From assembly GCA_040221475.1 (NCBI GenBank), contig JAVKEJ010000005.1, positions 62,001 through 126,000 on the forward strand: 64,000 nucleotides of DNA. The letters run 5' to 3'. Below, piece after piece: positions 1 to 8,168 of this stretch. Position 1 is the stretch's first letter; each line of letters begins with the position of its first letter. Source of the DNA: WLXB01 sp040221475 (GTDB taxonomy: Bacteria; Pseudomonadota; Alphaproteobacteria; Rhodospirillales; Rhodospirillaceae). The position numbers were made by a program, and so were the translations under genes. Under the pieces are notes generated by a model. The model was not told the DNA's origin and made no database searches. It worked only from the letters and a program-made list of their open reading frames with translations.

Positions 1-61
1 TGCCATATGCAATGCCTGACGCACCACTGATAGCAACAATTAGACGTTTGGCCTCACCCAT
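1..61 (-). CDS. ubiX: UbiX-like flavin prenyltransferase, N-terminal fragment
   Basis: Only the first 20 codons are in the window; the gene runs off its left edge. Read from the ATG at 61 on the minus strand they give MGEAKRLIVAISGASGIAYG, the start of a flavin prenyltransferase, with the nucleotide-binding SGASG loop at residues 12-16. A GAGG ribosome site lies just upstream. UbiX-family enzymes make the prenylated FMN cofactor needed by UbiD decarboxylases, and a ubiD-family gene is divergent about 190 bp away, which supports the call. The 62-254 gap must hold both promoters. Full length and true family branch cannot be judged from this fragment. Confidence 0.75.
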   Translation of the reverse strand, partial: MGEAKRLIVAISGASGIAYG

Positions 62-254
62 CACGACGTCCTCAAACCTATAAGTGAAAACACCCTACTC
101 AGCGGGAGTAAAGGATTCCTGAATTCTGTGTATAGAGGATTCAGATGGGGCGAAAGAGCTTCATTCACTGGGTTTCTTGTGGTTTTGCACGCCCCAAAAG
201 ATTCCTCTTGAGTATAAAGGCATACTTTTATACCTTTTGAGCAATCACAGGGAG

Positions 255-1676
255 TTGGCTATACTAGATCTTCGCACATTTTTGGACTCTCAGAAGTCCG
301 CCGTGTTTGAGCCATCAACCTCGCTCTCCGTGGTTCATGAGATCACAGCCCTTCAGTACGCTCTGGAAAAAGCCGGACGTCGGCCCATTGTGATGGTGAA
401 GGCTCCAAAGATGGCGGACGGGTCTTCCAGCGAGATTCCAGTCGTGACCAACCTGACGGCCAGCCGTGCGATCGTGGCCCAAGCGCTGGGGATCAACGAT
501 CACCAAAAAGCAGCACCAATTTATGCCCAGCGCACGGGGAGCCAGATAGCGCCAAAGGTCATCAGTGACGCCGAAGCGCCAGTCCAGGAAATCGTGATCG
601 AGGGCGATGATATTGACCTGACCCGCCTGCCCGCATTGACCCAGCATGAAACCGACCCCGGCCCTTACTTAACCTCGGCCCATGCCACGACCTACGACCC
701 GGATACAAAAACCGATAACACTGCCATTCAGCGCTGCTGGATTAAATCGAAAAAGCGGATGTCCTACTTCCCCTACCCGGCCTCTCATAACAATCGCAAT
801 ATGAGGAAGTTTTGGGCGCGCGGTGAGGACTGCCCAGTGGTGTTTTGGATCGGTCACCACCCCGCCGTGCTGATGGGCACGCAAGCCAAACTGAATTATC
901 CGGAAAGCCACTGGGGTGCCTGCGGCGGATTGCTCGGTGAACCTCTACGTGTTGTCCCCAGCCGGACCTTTGGCGATGCGATTATGGTCCCAGCTGATGC
1001 TGAGATCGTTATCGAAGGCACTGTGCCGCGGGACGTCTTAGAAGCAGATGGCCCGTTCGGCGAATACACCGGATACTCCGGCCCCCAAGTCGCTGCGCCC
1101 GTGGTGGACATCACCTGCATCACCATGCGTAAAGGCGCGATCTATCATGACTACGGCTCCGGCCTGACAGACATGCTGGTGCCCGACAATATGGCCATGG
1201 AAGGCAAAGTCTTCGGACTATGTAAACAGGTCGCACCGAGTATTACCAATGTGCATGTGCCCGCCCAAGGCCGCCGGTTTCATGCCTATATCCAAGTTGA
1301 GAACCCAGGTCCAGGTGAAGTGCGGGATGCCCTGATGGCCGCGTTGTCTTACCGCCGCCTCAAGATGGCGATCGCCGTCGATCAAGACATCGATATCTTT
1401 GATGATTCTGAAATGATGTTTGCGCTGGCAACGCGGGTACAATGGAGCCGCGACAGTTTCACCGTGGATGGTTTGTCCGGCTCTCTGCTCGATCCCTCCA
1501 CCCCAGCCGGATCCAAAACCCTGTCTAAAATAGGAATCGATGCCAGCATGCCATTACCGGGGCGTCCGGGTGCACCGCCCCCTGTTCCGCCGCGCTCGAC
1601 CGTGCCGACTGAGTCCATGGAGCATGCAGCAAAAGTTTTATCCGGAGTTGATATGTCAGCCTGGCCAACCCTATGA
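255..1676 (+). CDS. UbiD-family prenyl-FMN-dependent decarboxylase
   Basis: About 473 residues when read from the TTG at 255, which gives the family-typical opening MAILDLRTFLD. The frame stays open up to a TTG at 177, but those extra 26 residues do not resemble UbiD. UbiD enzymes reversibly decarboxylate aromatic or unsaturated acids using prenylated FMN. Visible landmarks are the prFMN/metal region near residues 155-162 (TAIQRCW, Arg160) and the motif DGPFGEYTGY near 265-274. In Fdc1-type enzymes that motif normally starts with Glu; here it is Asp265, with Glu270 kept. The gene is divergent from ubiX and overlaps the next gene by 4 bp. The substrate is unknown; the operon suggests an aromatic or enoic acid. 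Start position is uncertain. Confidence 0.88.
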   Translation: MAILDLRTFLDSQKSAVFEPSTSLSVVHEITALQYALEKAGRRPIVMVKAPKMADGSSSEIPVVTNLTASRAIVAQALGINDHQKAAPIYAQRTGSQIAPKVISDAEAPVQEIVIEGDDIDLTRLPALTQHETDPGPYLTSAHATTYDPDTKTDNTAIQRCWIKSKKRMSYFPYPASHNNRNMRKFWARGEDCPVVFWIGHHPAVLMGTQAKLNYPESHWGACGGLLGEPLRVVPSRTFGDAIMVPADAEIVIEGTVPRDVLEADGPFGEYTGYSGPQVAAPVVDITCITMRKGAIYHDYGSGLTDMLVPDNMAMEGKVFGLCKQVAPSITNVHVPAQGRRFHAYIQVENPGPGEVRDALMAALSYRRLKMAIAVDQDIDIFDDSEMMFALATRVQWSRDSFTVDGLSGSLLDPSTPAGSKTLSKIGIDASMPLPGRPGAPPPVPPRSTVPTESMEHAAKVLSGVDMSAWPTL

Positions 1677-1876
1677 GCAGTAATCGCGAGACCGTACGCC
1701 TTGGCGCGCCCTGGGAAAAATCCGGCAACACCTCTTGGACCCAATGCCCCAAGTGCGACAGTTGGTTCCATGTTGGCCCTGGCCTTCTCGACCGGCCCGA
1801 AGTCGATCTGCACTGCCCCTCCTGTCACCACGAATTCAATCAATCCGCTGCCAAGCGGCTGGTGACGTCAGGATAA
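1673..1876 (+). CDS. small zinc-ribbon protein, possible decarboxylase small subunit
   Basis: A 67-residue protein whose ATG overlaps the ubiD stop codon (ATGA), implying translational coupling. It has two CxxC pairs, CPKC at residues 25-28 and CPSC at 48-51, the layout of a zinc ribbon. Non-oxidative hydroxyarylic acid decarboxylases of the BsdBCD/EdcBCD type have a UbiX-like B subunit, a UbiD-like C subunit and a small Cys-rich D subunit of about 75 residues. The order here, with ubiX next door, suggests this is an equivalent D subunit. That link rests on size, Cys pattern and context, not on clear sequence identity. Confidence 0.72.
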   Translation: MSSNRETVRLGAPWEKSGNTSWTQCPKCDSWFHVGPGLLDRPEVDLHCPSCHHEFNQSAAKRLVTSG

Positions 1877-1880
1877 TTCA

Positions 1881-2681
1881 GTGAACGCTGCAACCATACC
1901 CGTGCTTGATCTGTCTCGCCTTGGCCCTCCCATAGGGGCGCGGCTTGTTGTGGTTGGCGGCTGTGGCGGTATTGGACGCACACTAGTGAGGGCGGCGCTG
2001 TCTACAGGACTTAAGGTGGCGGTATTGGATTTGCCAACCTCTCTGGGCAATCACCCGCCCCCCAAGGGTTGTATTCAGCATGAGATTGACGCCACCAATG
2101 AAGAGTCGGTCAATAGGGCTTTCAGCGCAGTCGCAAACGAATGGGGCGGCACCGATGCCTTGGTCAACCTCTGCGGCTTCACCAACGACTTCGAACCTGT
2201 CGGGTCGCTCGACTCAAAAACATGGGATGATGTTGTCGCAGGGAACCTGCGCGCCGCTTTTCTATGCGCGCGAGCCGCATTGCCTTTACTTGAAAAAGCA
2301 GGAGGCGGTGCCATCGTCAATGCCGCATCGGGATTGGCTTATAAGGGTTTACCTGGAACTTCGCCCTATGGTGCGGCCAAGGCCGGCGTCATCGCCATGT
2401 CTAAATCTCTGGCCAATGAAACAGCGCCGCACATTCGCGTCAACGTTATTGCTCCTGGCGCTGTCGATACAGCGTTCCTGCGCGGCGGAACCAGCCGGAC
2501 TGGCGAAGATGAAAGCCACGCCACCCACATTGATACCGAGCGCTATGCTGAAGCTACGCCCCTCGGCCGACTGGCTATCACTGAAGATGTTGTGGCCCCT
2601 ATTCTTTTCCTGTGCGGAGACGCCTCACGTTTCATGACAGGCCAGGTTCTGCACATCAACGGCGGCGGATACATGCCATGA
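1881..2681 (+). CDS. short-chain dehydrogenase/reductase (SDR)
   Basis: A 266-residue classical SDR starting at GTG 1881 behind an AGGA site, 4 bp after the zinc-ribbon gene. The NAD(P)-binding glycine motif is GGCGGIG at residues 26-32. Asp50 ends beta-2 and hints at NAD preference. The structural Asn is N122 and the catalytic set is S150, Y163 and K167 (YGAAK). SDRs of this kind oxidise alcohols or reduce ketones. Position between the decarboxylase and an aldehyde dehydrogenase suggests alcohol or ketone processing in the same pathway. The substrate cannot be read from the sequence. Confidence 0.9.
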   Translation: MNAATIPVLDLSRLGPPIGARLVVVGGCGGIGRTLVRAALSTGLKVAVLDLPTSLGNHPPPKGCIQHEIDATNEESVNRAFSAVANEWGGTDALVNLCGFTNDFEPVGSLDSKTWDDVVAGNLRAAFLCARAALPLLEKAGGGAIVNAASGLAYKGLPGTSPYGAAKAGVIAMSKSLANETAPHIRVNVIAPGAVDTAFLRGGTSRTGEDESHATHIDTERYAEATPLGRLAITEDVVAPILFLCGDASRFMTGQVLHINGGGYMP

Positions 2682-2736
2682 TCCTGCCTGTAAAATTTTC
2701 GCCGACGACACCAAAAACACGACAAGGACGCACACC

Positions 2737-4257
2737 ATGAATGCTGTCACTCAAGACATGATGAAAAAGTTTTCCGTGAACCCGCACGTCACCAGCTTTA
2801 TTGACGGCCAAGCGGTCAGCCCCTCCCCAAGCGGCGAAGACATTCCTGTCATCAGCCCCATCACGGAAACACAGATTTCCCAACTGCGCGAAGCCTCCGT
2901 CGAAGAAGTCGATCACGCCGTTCGAACGGCGCGAAATGCGTTTGAGAACGGACCCTGGCGCAACATGTCGGTGGATGAGCGCAAAGTCATCATGCTGCAA
3001 ATTAAAGACATCATCACAGCGCATGCTGAAGAACTTGCTTATCTGGAAACGCTGAATGCTGGTCTGACGATGAATTATGTCAAAGGCATGCACGTCAAGC
3101 GGGCGGGCTGGAACTTCGAGTTTTTTGCAGAAGTTGCCAGTCAGGCAACGGGCGAATCCTATACCCAAACGAAACCCTATCTGTCTGTCGTCACACGTGA
3201 GCCTGTCGGCGTGGGGGCCTTGATCGGACCGTGGAACGCTCCCCTCGCATTATGTTCGATGAAGATCGCCTCCTGCATCGCCTTTGGAAATACCTGTGTT
3301 CTCAAACCCAGCGAGTTTACGCCGCTGTCTTTGCTGCGCGTGGTCGAACTGATTCACGAGACAGATATTCCAAAGGGCGTTGTCAACTTGGTCAACGGTC
3401 GGGGTCACATCACTGGTGACGCCTTGGTCTCGCACCCCGAAGTCGACGTTGTCTCCTTCACCGGCGGCACCCAAACCGGGGCAATGATTGCATCTCGTGC
3501 TGGCCAGGGCCTCAAGCCCGTGGGACTGGAGCTCGGTGGCAAGTCTGCCAACATCATCACCGATACCGCCGATCTGGACCGGGCCCTAGATGGTGCCATC
3601 TTGGGGATTTACTCCAACAATGGACAACAGTGTTTGGCGGGATCGCGCATCTTAGTTCAGAATTCCATTGCCGATGAATTCATTGAGAAATTCATCGCCA
3701 GGACCAAAAAAATTAAGGTCGGTGACCCCATGGACGCAGCCACAGAGATCGGCCCAGTGTGTTACCGCGCCCATATGGAACGCGTTTTAAGTTTTGTCGA
3801 CATCGCCAAAAAAGACGGAGGTGAGCTTCTTACCGGTGGCAACAGAGACAGCCGTTTTGAGACCGGACTGTATCTGGAACCCACAGCCGTGATGGCAAAG
3901 TCGAATGAGGCACAAGTCTGCCAGGAGGAAATCTTTGGGCCCTTTGCCACATTCCTAAAGTACAATGATATCGACGAAGCCCTGGCCATTGCCAATAATT
4001 CTGAATTTGGACTGGTGGGCTACATTTGGTCCGATCACCTGCCCACGGTCATGAAAGCGTCGCAAGAATTGCGGGCGGGAACCATTTGGGTAAACACACC
4101 CATGACACGTGAACTGCGCGCGCCTTTTGGCGGCTATAAAAAATCAGGCATAGGGCGTGATAGCGCCAAAGACTGTCTGCAGTTCTTTACCGAAGAGAAA
4201 ACTACAACCATTCCGATGAGCACGTTCCCGTTGGCCAAGTGGGGCGCCAGCGACTGA
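2737..4257 (+). CDS. NAD(P)-dependent aldehyde dehydrogenase
   Basis: A 506-residue ALDH superfamily protein of normal length, with an AAGGA ribosome site before the ATG. The catalytic Cys299 sits in NNGQQCLAGSR and the general base Glu265 in ELGGKS, at the usual 34-residue spacing. The Rossmann motif FTGGTQTG lies near residues 239-246. It oxidises an aldehyde to the acid with NAD(P). It is in the same orientation as the ubiD-SDR genes, 55 bp downstream, and is likely to be co-transcribed. It resembles betaine/hydroxymuconic-semialdehyde-type ALDHs, but substrate assignment is not safe. Confidence 0.93.
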   Translation: MNAVTQDMMKKFSVNPHVTSFIDGQAVSPSPSGEDIPVISPITETQISQLREASVEEVDHAVRTARNAFENGPWRNMSVDERKVIMLQIKDIITAHAEELAYLETLNAGLTMNYVKGMHVKRAGWNFEFFAEVASQATGESYTQTKPYLSVVTREPVGVGALIGPWNAPLALCSMKIASCIAFGNTCVLKPSEFTPLSLLRVVELIHETDIPKGVVNLVNGRGHITGDALVSHPEVDVVSFTGGTQTGAMIASRAGQGLKPVGLELGGKSANIITDTADLDRALDGAILGIYSNNGQQCLAGSRILVQNSIADEFIEKFIARTKKIKVGDPMDAATEIGPVCYRAHMERVLSFVDIAKKDGGELLTGGNRDSRFETGLYLEPTAVMAKSNEAQVCQEEIFGPFATFLKYNDIDEALAIANNSEFGLVGYIWSDHLPTVMKASQELRAGTIWVNTPMTRELRAPFGGYKKSGIGRDSAKDCLQFFTEEKTTTIPMSTFPLAKWGASD

Positions 4258-4313
4258 CAATTTTCAAGTTTCCCCAAATAAACCGAAACACAAAATAAGT
4301 AGGAGAAGACACG

Positions 4314-5042
4314 ATGACCAAAGCGCTTATGAACTATGAAGATTTTTCTAAAGCTTTAGAAGCGGCCCGCAGCCCGGTCCATTCAGGCGGCCACCCCTTT
4401 AGCGTTTCCTGGGCCGAAGGCGAACTGAGCCTCAAACAAATTGGCCAGTGGGCCGTCCAGCACTTCCACTATATTGATCCAATTCCCCAACAGTTTGCGC
4501 AATTCTTTTGCCGACTAGATGACTTGGAAGCCCGTCAGCACATGCTGGAAAACCTTCTAGGCGAAGAAATGCCTGACACCCCAGAAAAGCGCCACCCCGA
4601 CTTGCTCGTTAAATTTGGCAAGGCTTGTGGCATGTCCGAGTCCGATTTTTACGACGCCGAGCACAGCGGTAAAGTCTTACCATCCACCCGGGCCATGCGC
4701 GCCTGGATTTGGGAACTCGTTACGGTCCGCCATCTCGCGGAAGGTGCTGCGGGAATCATGGTGGCTCTCGAAGGACAACTCCCAACTCTGTATCCGAAAT
4801 ACGTCGAAGCCATGCGCAAAATGGGCCTAAATGACGATGATATGGAATTCTTCCATGTGCACATTGAAGGCGATACCGAACATGCCCACGTTGGCCTGGA
4901 AATCACTAATCAGTATGCAACGACGCCAGAACTTCAGCAGAAAGCCATTTCTGCTGTGCGCGCCTCGACAGAAATGCGCTGGCGTATGCTCGACGGCATC
5001 AATGACGCCTTTGGTCGGAACGTAAAGCAGGCTGCTGAGTAA
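4314..5042 (+). CDS. heme-oxygenase-like diiron protein (TenA/PqqC/CADD-like)
   Basis: A 242-residue all-helical protein with a strong AGGAG site. It fits the heme-oxygenase-like fold seen in TenA, PqqC and CADD. The ligand pattern of the diiron branch can be traced: Glu84/85 and His94 in the second helix region, Glu153 in ALEGQ, and His183-x3-Asp187-x2-His190 in HIEGDTEH. This matches the CADD-type HxxxDxxH spacing, so the protein is likely to bind two irons and activate O2, not act as a thiaminase. The gene lies 56 bp after the ALDH and 2 bp before the next SDR. In this operon an oxidative C-C or C-N cleavage step is an inference. Confidence 0.75.
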   Translation: MTKALMNYEDFSKALEAARSPVHSGGHPFSVSWAEGELSLKQIGQWAVQHFHYIDPIPQQFAQFFCRLDDLEARQHMLENLLGEEMPDTPEKRHPDLLVKFGKACGMSESDFYDAEHSGKVLPSTRAMRAWIWELVTVRHLAEGAAGIMVALEGQLPTLYPKYVEAMRKMGLNDDDMEFFHVHIEGDTEHAHVGLEITNQYATTPELQQKAISAVRASTEMRWRMLDGINDAFGRNVKQAAE

Positions 5043-5044
5043 GT

Positions 5045-5788
5045 ATGTCTGCCAGCCCGGTCCTTCTTGATGCAACTGGTCGCGTCGCGTTCGTCACCGG
5101 CGCGACTGGCGGCATAGGTCAGGCTGTTGTGCGGATGATGCTCGACGCCGGAGGTCAGGTTGCGGCCACCGGTCGTCGGGCTATTCCGTTCGACGATGCG
5201 CGCGTCTTACCCCTCACCCTTGAGGTCACGGACGAAGACTCAGTGTCAGCCGCGCTTCAAAGTTGCGTCGATACGTTTGGACGGCTCGACTACGTGATTC
5301 ACATGGCCGGCATGGTCGGCAAAGGCCGCTTGGACGAAATGCCCTTGGAGGAGTGGAACACGGTTGTCGAAACCAATCTCACATCATCCTTTCTTGTGCT
5401 TAAACACGCCTACAAACACATCACGAAGCCGGGCGGCGTCGCGGTGCTGTGTGGATCATCCAATGGCTATAACGGTGGCAGTTATCTCTCCGGCGCGGCG
5501 TATGCGTCTTCCAAAGCAGCGCTCACCAACCTGACACGCTATTGCGCAAAAGAATGGGCACCCGATGGCATTCGGGCGCATTTAATATCGCCGGGACCGG
5601 TCGACACGCCGATGCTAGACCGCCTCTCAGATGATCAACATATCGGCCTTAAGCAAGCCCTGCCGCTTGGACATTATGCAACCGCCGACGAATGCGCCGG
5701 TGCCGTGCTCTTTTTATGCTCCGCGCACGCGGCCTCTATGACCGGCACAAATATGAACATCTCATCCGGCCTGGTGCTGGACGCGTGA
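5045..5788 (+). CDS. short-chain dehydrogenase/reductase (SDR)
   Basis: A 247-residue SDR starting 2 bp after the diiron gene. The glycine motif TGATGGIG is at residues 18-25, the structural Asn at N111, and the catalytic residues are S138 or S139, Y153 and K157 (YASSK). It is more canonical than the SDR at 1881 and likely acts on a different intermediate of the same pathway. Its last codons overlap the start of the GntR regulator (GTGA), so the regulator is the last gene of a translationally coupled unit. Confidence 0.9.
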   Translation: MSASPVLLDATGRVAFVTGATGGIGQAVVRMMLDAGGQVAATGRRAIPFDDARVLPLTLEVTDEDSVSAALQSCVDTFGRLDYVIHMAGMVGKGRLDEMPLEEWNTVVETNLTSSFLVLKHAYKHITKPGGVAVLCGSSNGYNGGSYLSGAAYASSKAALTNLTRYCAKEWAPDGIRAHLISPGPVDTPMLDRLSDDQHIGLKQALPLGHYATADECAGAVLFLCSAHAASMTGTNMNISSGLVLDA

Positions 5789-6573
5789 ACGAAATTGCGG
5801 CCATAAACCCTGTTGTCGATGATGGCCTCGCCGTGCCGCTGTATCATCAAGTATATCTGATTCTCAAAGAGAACGTCCGCTCTGGCGCCTATTCAACCGG
5901 CACCGCCCTCCCCACGGAACAGGTCCTTTGTAAAGACTTTGGGGTCTCCAGAATCACCGTAAAACGGGCGATGCGCGAACTGGTGGCCGACGGATTTGTA
6001 GTCCGACACCGCGGCAAAGGCACTTTTGTTGCTGAAGGCGTTGCAGCGCCAAGTTCAGATGCAATGACCGATTTGTTGAAAAGCGTCGAAGCCATTGGCG
6101 CGGCAACGGATGTGCGCCACCTCTCATCAGACCTCATGACTCCACCAACAGACGTCGCAGAAAAACTTAAACTTGAGGCGGGTGCGATGGTTCTCAAGTC
6201 TAGCCAGATCAGACTGAGCGACGGAGAACCCCTTTCTCTCATCGTCACCTATGTGCCGCAGATCATCGCAGAACAGCTTGATGCTGGTTCAGAAAACCTG
6301 CCCATGCTGGTGCAACTCAATAAAGCCGGCGTGCCGGTTGCGCGGGCCGAGCAGGAAGTGACGGCCACCCTGGCCGAGCCTGCCGTTGCTGTGCCTTTAG
6401 GGATAGAGGTCGGCGCGCCCCTATTAAAACTGACGCGTCTTGTTTTCGATGACGCAGGACAGCCTGTTGAATGGTTGACCTCGCTCTATCGCGGTGACCG
6501 TTATGCCATGCGCACTTCTTTGACCCACGAAATCTCGGGACGCACCAGTGGCTGGAAAACAGCTGCAGAATAG
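5785..6573 (+). CDS. GntR-family transcriptional regulator with UTRA domain
   Basis: A 262-residue regulator read from GTG 5785, which overlaps the stop of the preceding SDR; the frame is open further upstream but only inside that gene. The N-terminal winged helix-turn-helix (roughly residues 12-80) contains the typical PTEQVLCKDFGVSRITVKRA signature. The C-terminal 140 residues look like a UTRA effector domain (HutC/FarR subfamily). Its effector is probably the substrate or an intermediate of the ubiD operon in which it sits, giving autoregulation. Operators were not identified with confidence in the 62-254 region. Confidence 0.9.
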   Translation: MNEIAAINPVVDDGLAVPLYHQVYLILKENVRSGAYSTGTALPTEQVLCKDFGVSRITVKRAMRELVADGFVVRHRGKGTFVAEGVAAPSSDAMTDLLKSVEAIGAATDVRHLSSDLMTPPTDVAEKLKLEAGAMVLKSSQIRLSDGEPLSLIVTYVPQIIAEQLDAGSENLPMLVQLNKAGVPVARAEQEVTATLAEPAVAVPLGIEVGAPLLKLTRLVFDDAGQPVEWLTSLYRGDRYAMRTSLTHEISGRTSGWKTAAE

Positions 6574-6669
6574 CTGACCGGGTACCAAACAGTGACGCGC
6601 TTGGTCTGGCCAAGGCGGTAAAATCCCTCTAAGTTTCTGTTCATAAAAACCATAGGGAGCACATCAATA

Positions 6670-7368
6670 ATGAGTTCTAAAGACGTTACCATTTCCGGCG
6701 CCGATGGCGATTTCATGGGTTATCTGGCCTCCCCTGAAGGGGGTGGCCCTGGTGTGATTGTGATCCAGGAAATATTTGGCGTGAATGCCTGGCTGCGCAG
6801 CGTGTGCGACATGCTCGCCGAGCACGGATTTATGGCCTTGGCACCTGATCTATTCTGGCGGATTGAACCTGGTGTTCAACTGGATGCCACAAAAGAAGCT
6901 GAATTCAACAAAGGCTTGGAACTTTATGGAAAATTTAATGTCGACTCTGGTGTAAAGGACATCCAAGCCAGCATCACGCACTTGCGCGGCCTTGAAGGCT
7001 GCACAGGTAAAGTTGGGACAACAGGCTTTTGCCTTGGCGGTCTGCTGGCCTTTTTGTCGGCCACGCGCACAGATTCAAACGCCAATGCCGGATACTACGG
7101 TGTCGGCATTGAAGGCTTGCTAGGGGAAGCCGGCAATATCAAAGCCCCGACGATTATTCATATCGCCGAAAAAGACTCGTTTGTGCCCAAAGAAGCTGCC
7201 GATCAGGTGCGCGACGGTCTGCAAGGCCACGAGTTCGTCACGATTTATAATTACCCCGGATGCGATCATGGTTTCGCCCGTGAAACCGATGCCAGCCATT
7301 ACGACAAGGACGCCACGGAACTGGCTCACAGCCGCACCATTGAGATGTTCAAAGCGGCGTTAAGCTAA
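6670..7368 (+). CDS. dienelactone hydrolase family protein
   Basis: A 232-residue alpha/beta hydrolase of the dienelactone hydrolase family with the full catalytic set: nucleophile Cys121 in GFCLGG, Asp169 in EKDSF and His200 in CDHGF, plus Glu34 in QEIFG, which switches the Cys in characterised enzymes. It would open an unsaturated lactone or similar ester. It follows the GntR gene by 96 bp with a TAGGGAG-type ribosome site and may be a downstream member of the same catabolic region. Its 3' end overlaps a convergent pseudogene by 4 bp. Confidence 0.9.
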   Translation: MSSKDVTISGADGDFMGYLASPEGGGPGVIVIQEIFGVNAWLRSVCDMLAEHGFMALAPDLFWRIEPGVQLDATKEAEFNKGLELYGKFNVDSGVKDIQASITHLRGLEGCTGKVGTTGFCLGGLLAFLSATRTDSNANAGYYGVGIEGLLGEAGNIKAPTIIHIAEKDSFVPKEAADQVRDGLQGHEFVTIYNYPGCDHGFARETDASHYDKDATELAHSRTIEMFKAALS

Positions 7369-7912
7369 AACTTAAGCCCTTTAAGCCAGTCAGAGATCGC
7401 CCGGCGCTGTTGGCCGGGCGACGTCTCTCGCATGTAATACCCGCCTTCAATGTCCAGCACCGTCTGACAGGAAAAAGCCTCAGCCGTAGCTTTGCGCTCA
7501 CCCGTCATAATGCTCGCCGTATCTGGAATGATCCACAACTTGGGCAAATCATTTCCACTCATCCAAGCCTTGAGATCATTCAACTTCTCAAACACATCTT
7601 TGGGTTCGCCATCGCCCATTTCATGGCCAAAGGCACACCCCAGTTATGCCCCACACATACAACTGGCCCCGCCAAATCCATATGGGTCATGCAGGCATTA
7701 AAGTAGTCCCAGTGCACAAATGAGGCATACGTGCGCGGACCCTGATCTGCCAGCTTGTCAGACTCGCCTATGCAGATCAGATCGGGGGGCAAGCATCGCG
7801 CCTGTTGTGCAAGATGCGGCACCACCTTGCGCCATAGATATGAGGACGTCAGATTGTCATAAATCAAGACAAGAGTGAGACCAGCGCCCAAGTCTGTGTC
7901 TCGCCACGCCAT
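7365..7912 (-). pseudogene. decayed haloalkane-dehalogenase-like alpha/beta hydrolase
   Basis: Two overlapping minus-strand frames together resemble one haloalkane dehalogenase. The upstream frame (7912 to about 7625) carries the N-terminal core, with NLTSSYLWR and GHNWG. After MKWA the homology jumps to another frame (about 7619 to 7365) that holds the C-terminal core, with SDLPKLW-like and GYYMRETSP segments. The cap domain of about 100 residues is missing. The nucleophile Asp (normally GHDWG) is Asn and the catalytic His (normally GHFIQE-like) is Tyr. The usual first 30 residues are also absent. Internal deletion, frameshift and loss of both catalytic residues argue for a dead gene, although family identification is by motif only. 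Confidence 0.75.
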
Positions 7913-7964
7913 CTCCCTGCCGTTGATCTACGCTTTCTGAATTTCTGATAAACCAGGCATGGCT

Positions 7965-8119
7965 TTAGTTTGAGTCTGTGTACCAGTCGGAAATCGTTGC
8001 CCCAATAATCTCAGGACAGACTTCTTGAATGTAGTGGTTCACCGTCGGCAGAGCATCAGCGTCTCCGGGGATCGCGACTTCCTTCTGATGCGACCATTTG
8101 CGTGCCACCTGAAAATATC
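7965..8119 (-). pseudogene. C-terminal remnant of a second dehalogenase-like hydrolase
   Basis: About 50 codons are open on the minus strand between stop codons. The peptide contains HQKEVAIPG, NHYIQE and IIGATISDWY, which follow the C-terminal pattern of haloalkane dehalogenases (TEV-x-PG, then catalytic His-x-IQE, then EIG-x-x-ADW). Here the catalytic His is kept. No N-terminal part is visible, so this looks like a truncated copy next to the pseudogene at 7365-7912. Assignment is by motif and is tentative. Confidence 0.45.
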
Positions 8120-8168
8120 AGGCATCTGTCACCTCGACTCAGTTGGTCAGGAATGGCAAGTTAATACG

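Noticed and set aside
145..240. 31-codon open frame from ATG 145 with a GAGG site before the ubiD gene
   Set aside because: No recognisable protein and no sign of a regulated leader; probably chance.
177..254. N-terminal extension of the UbiD protein from TTG 177
   Set aside because: The 26 residues do not match the family start, which is met at TTG 255; kept as an open alternative.
8025..8168. N-terminal extension of the MscS channel
   Set aside because: It crosses the minus-strand hydrolase remnant and has no membrane segments; ATG 8169 is a better start.
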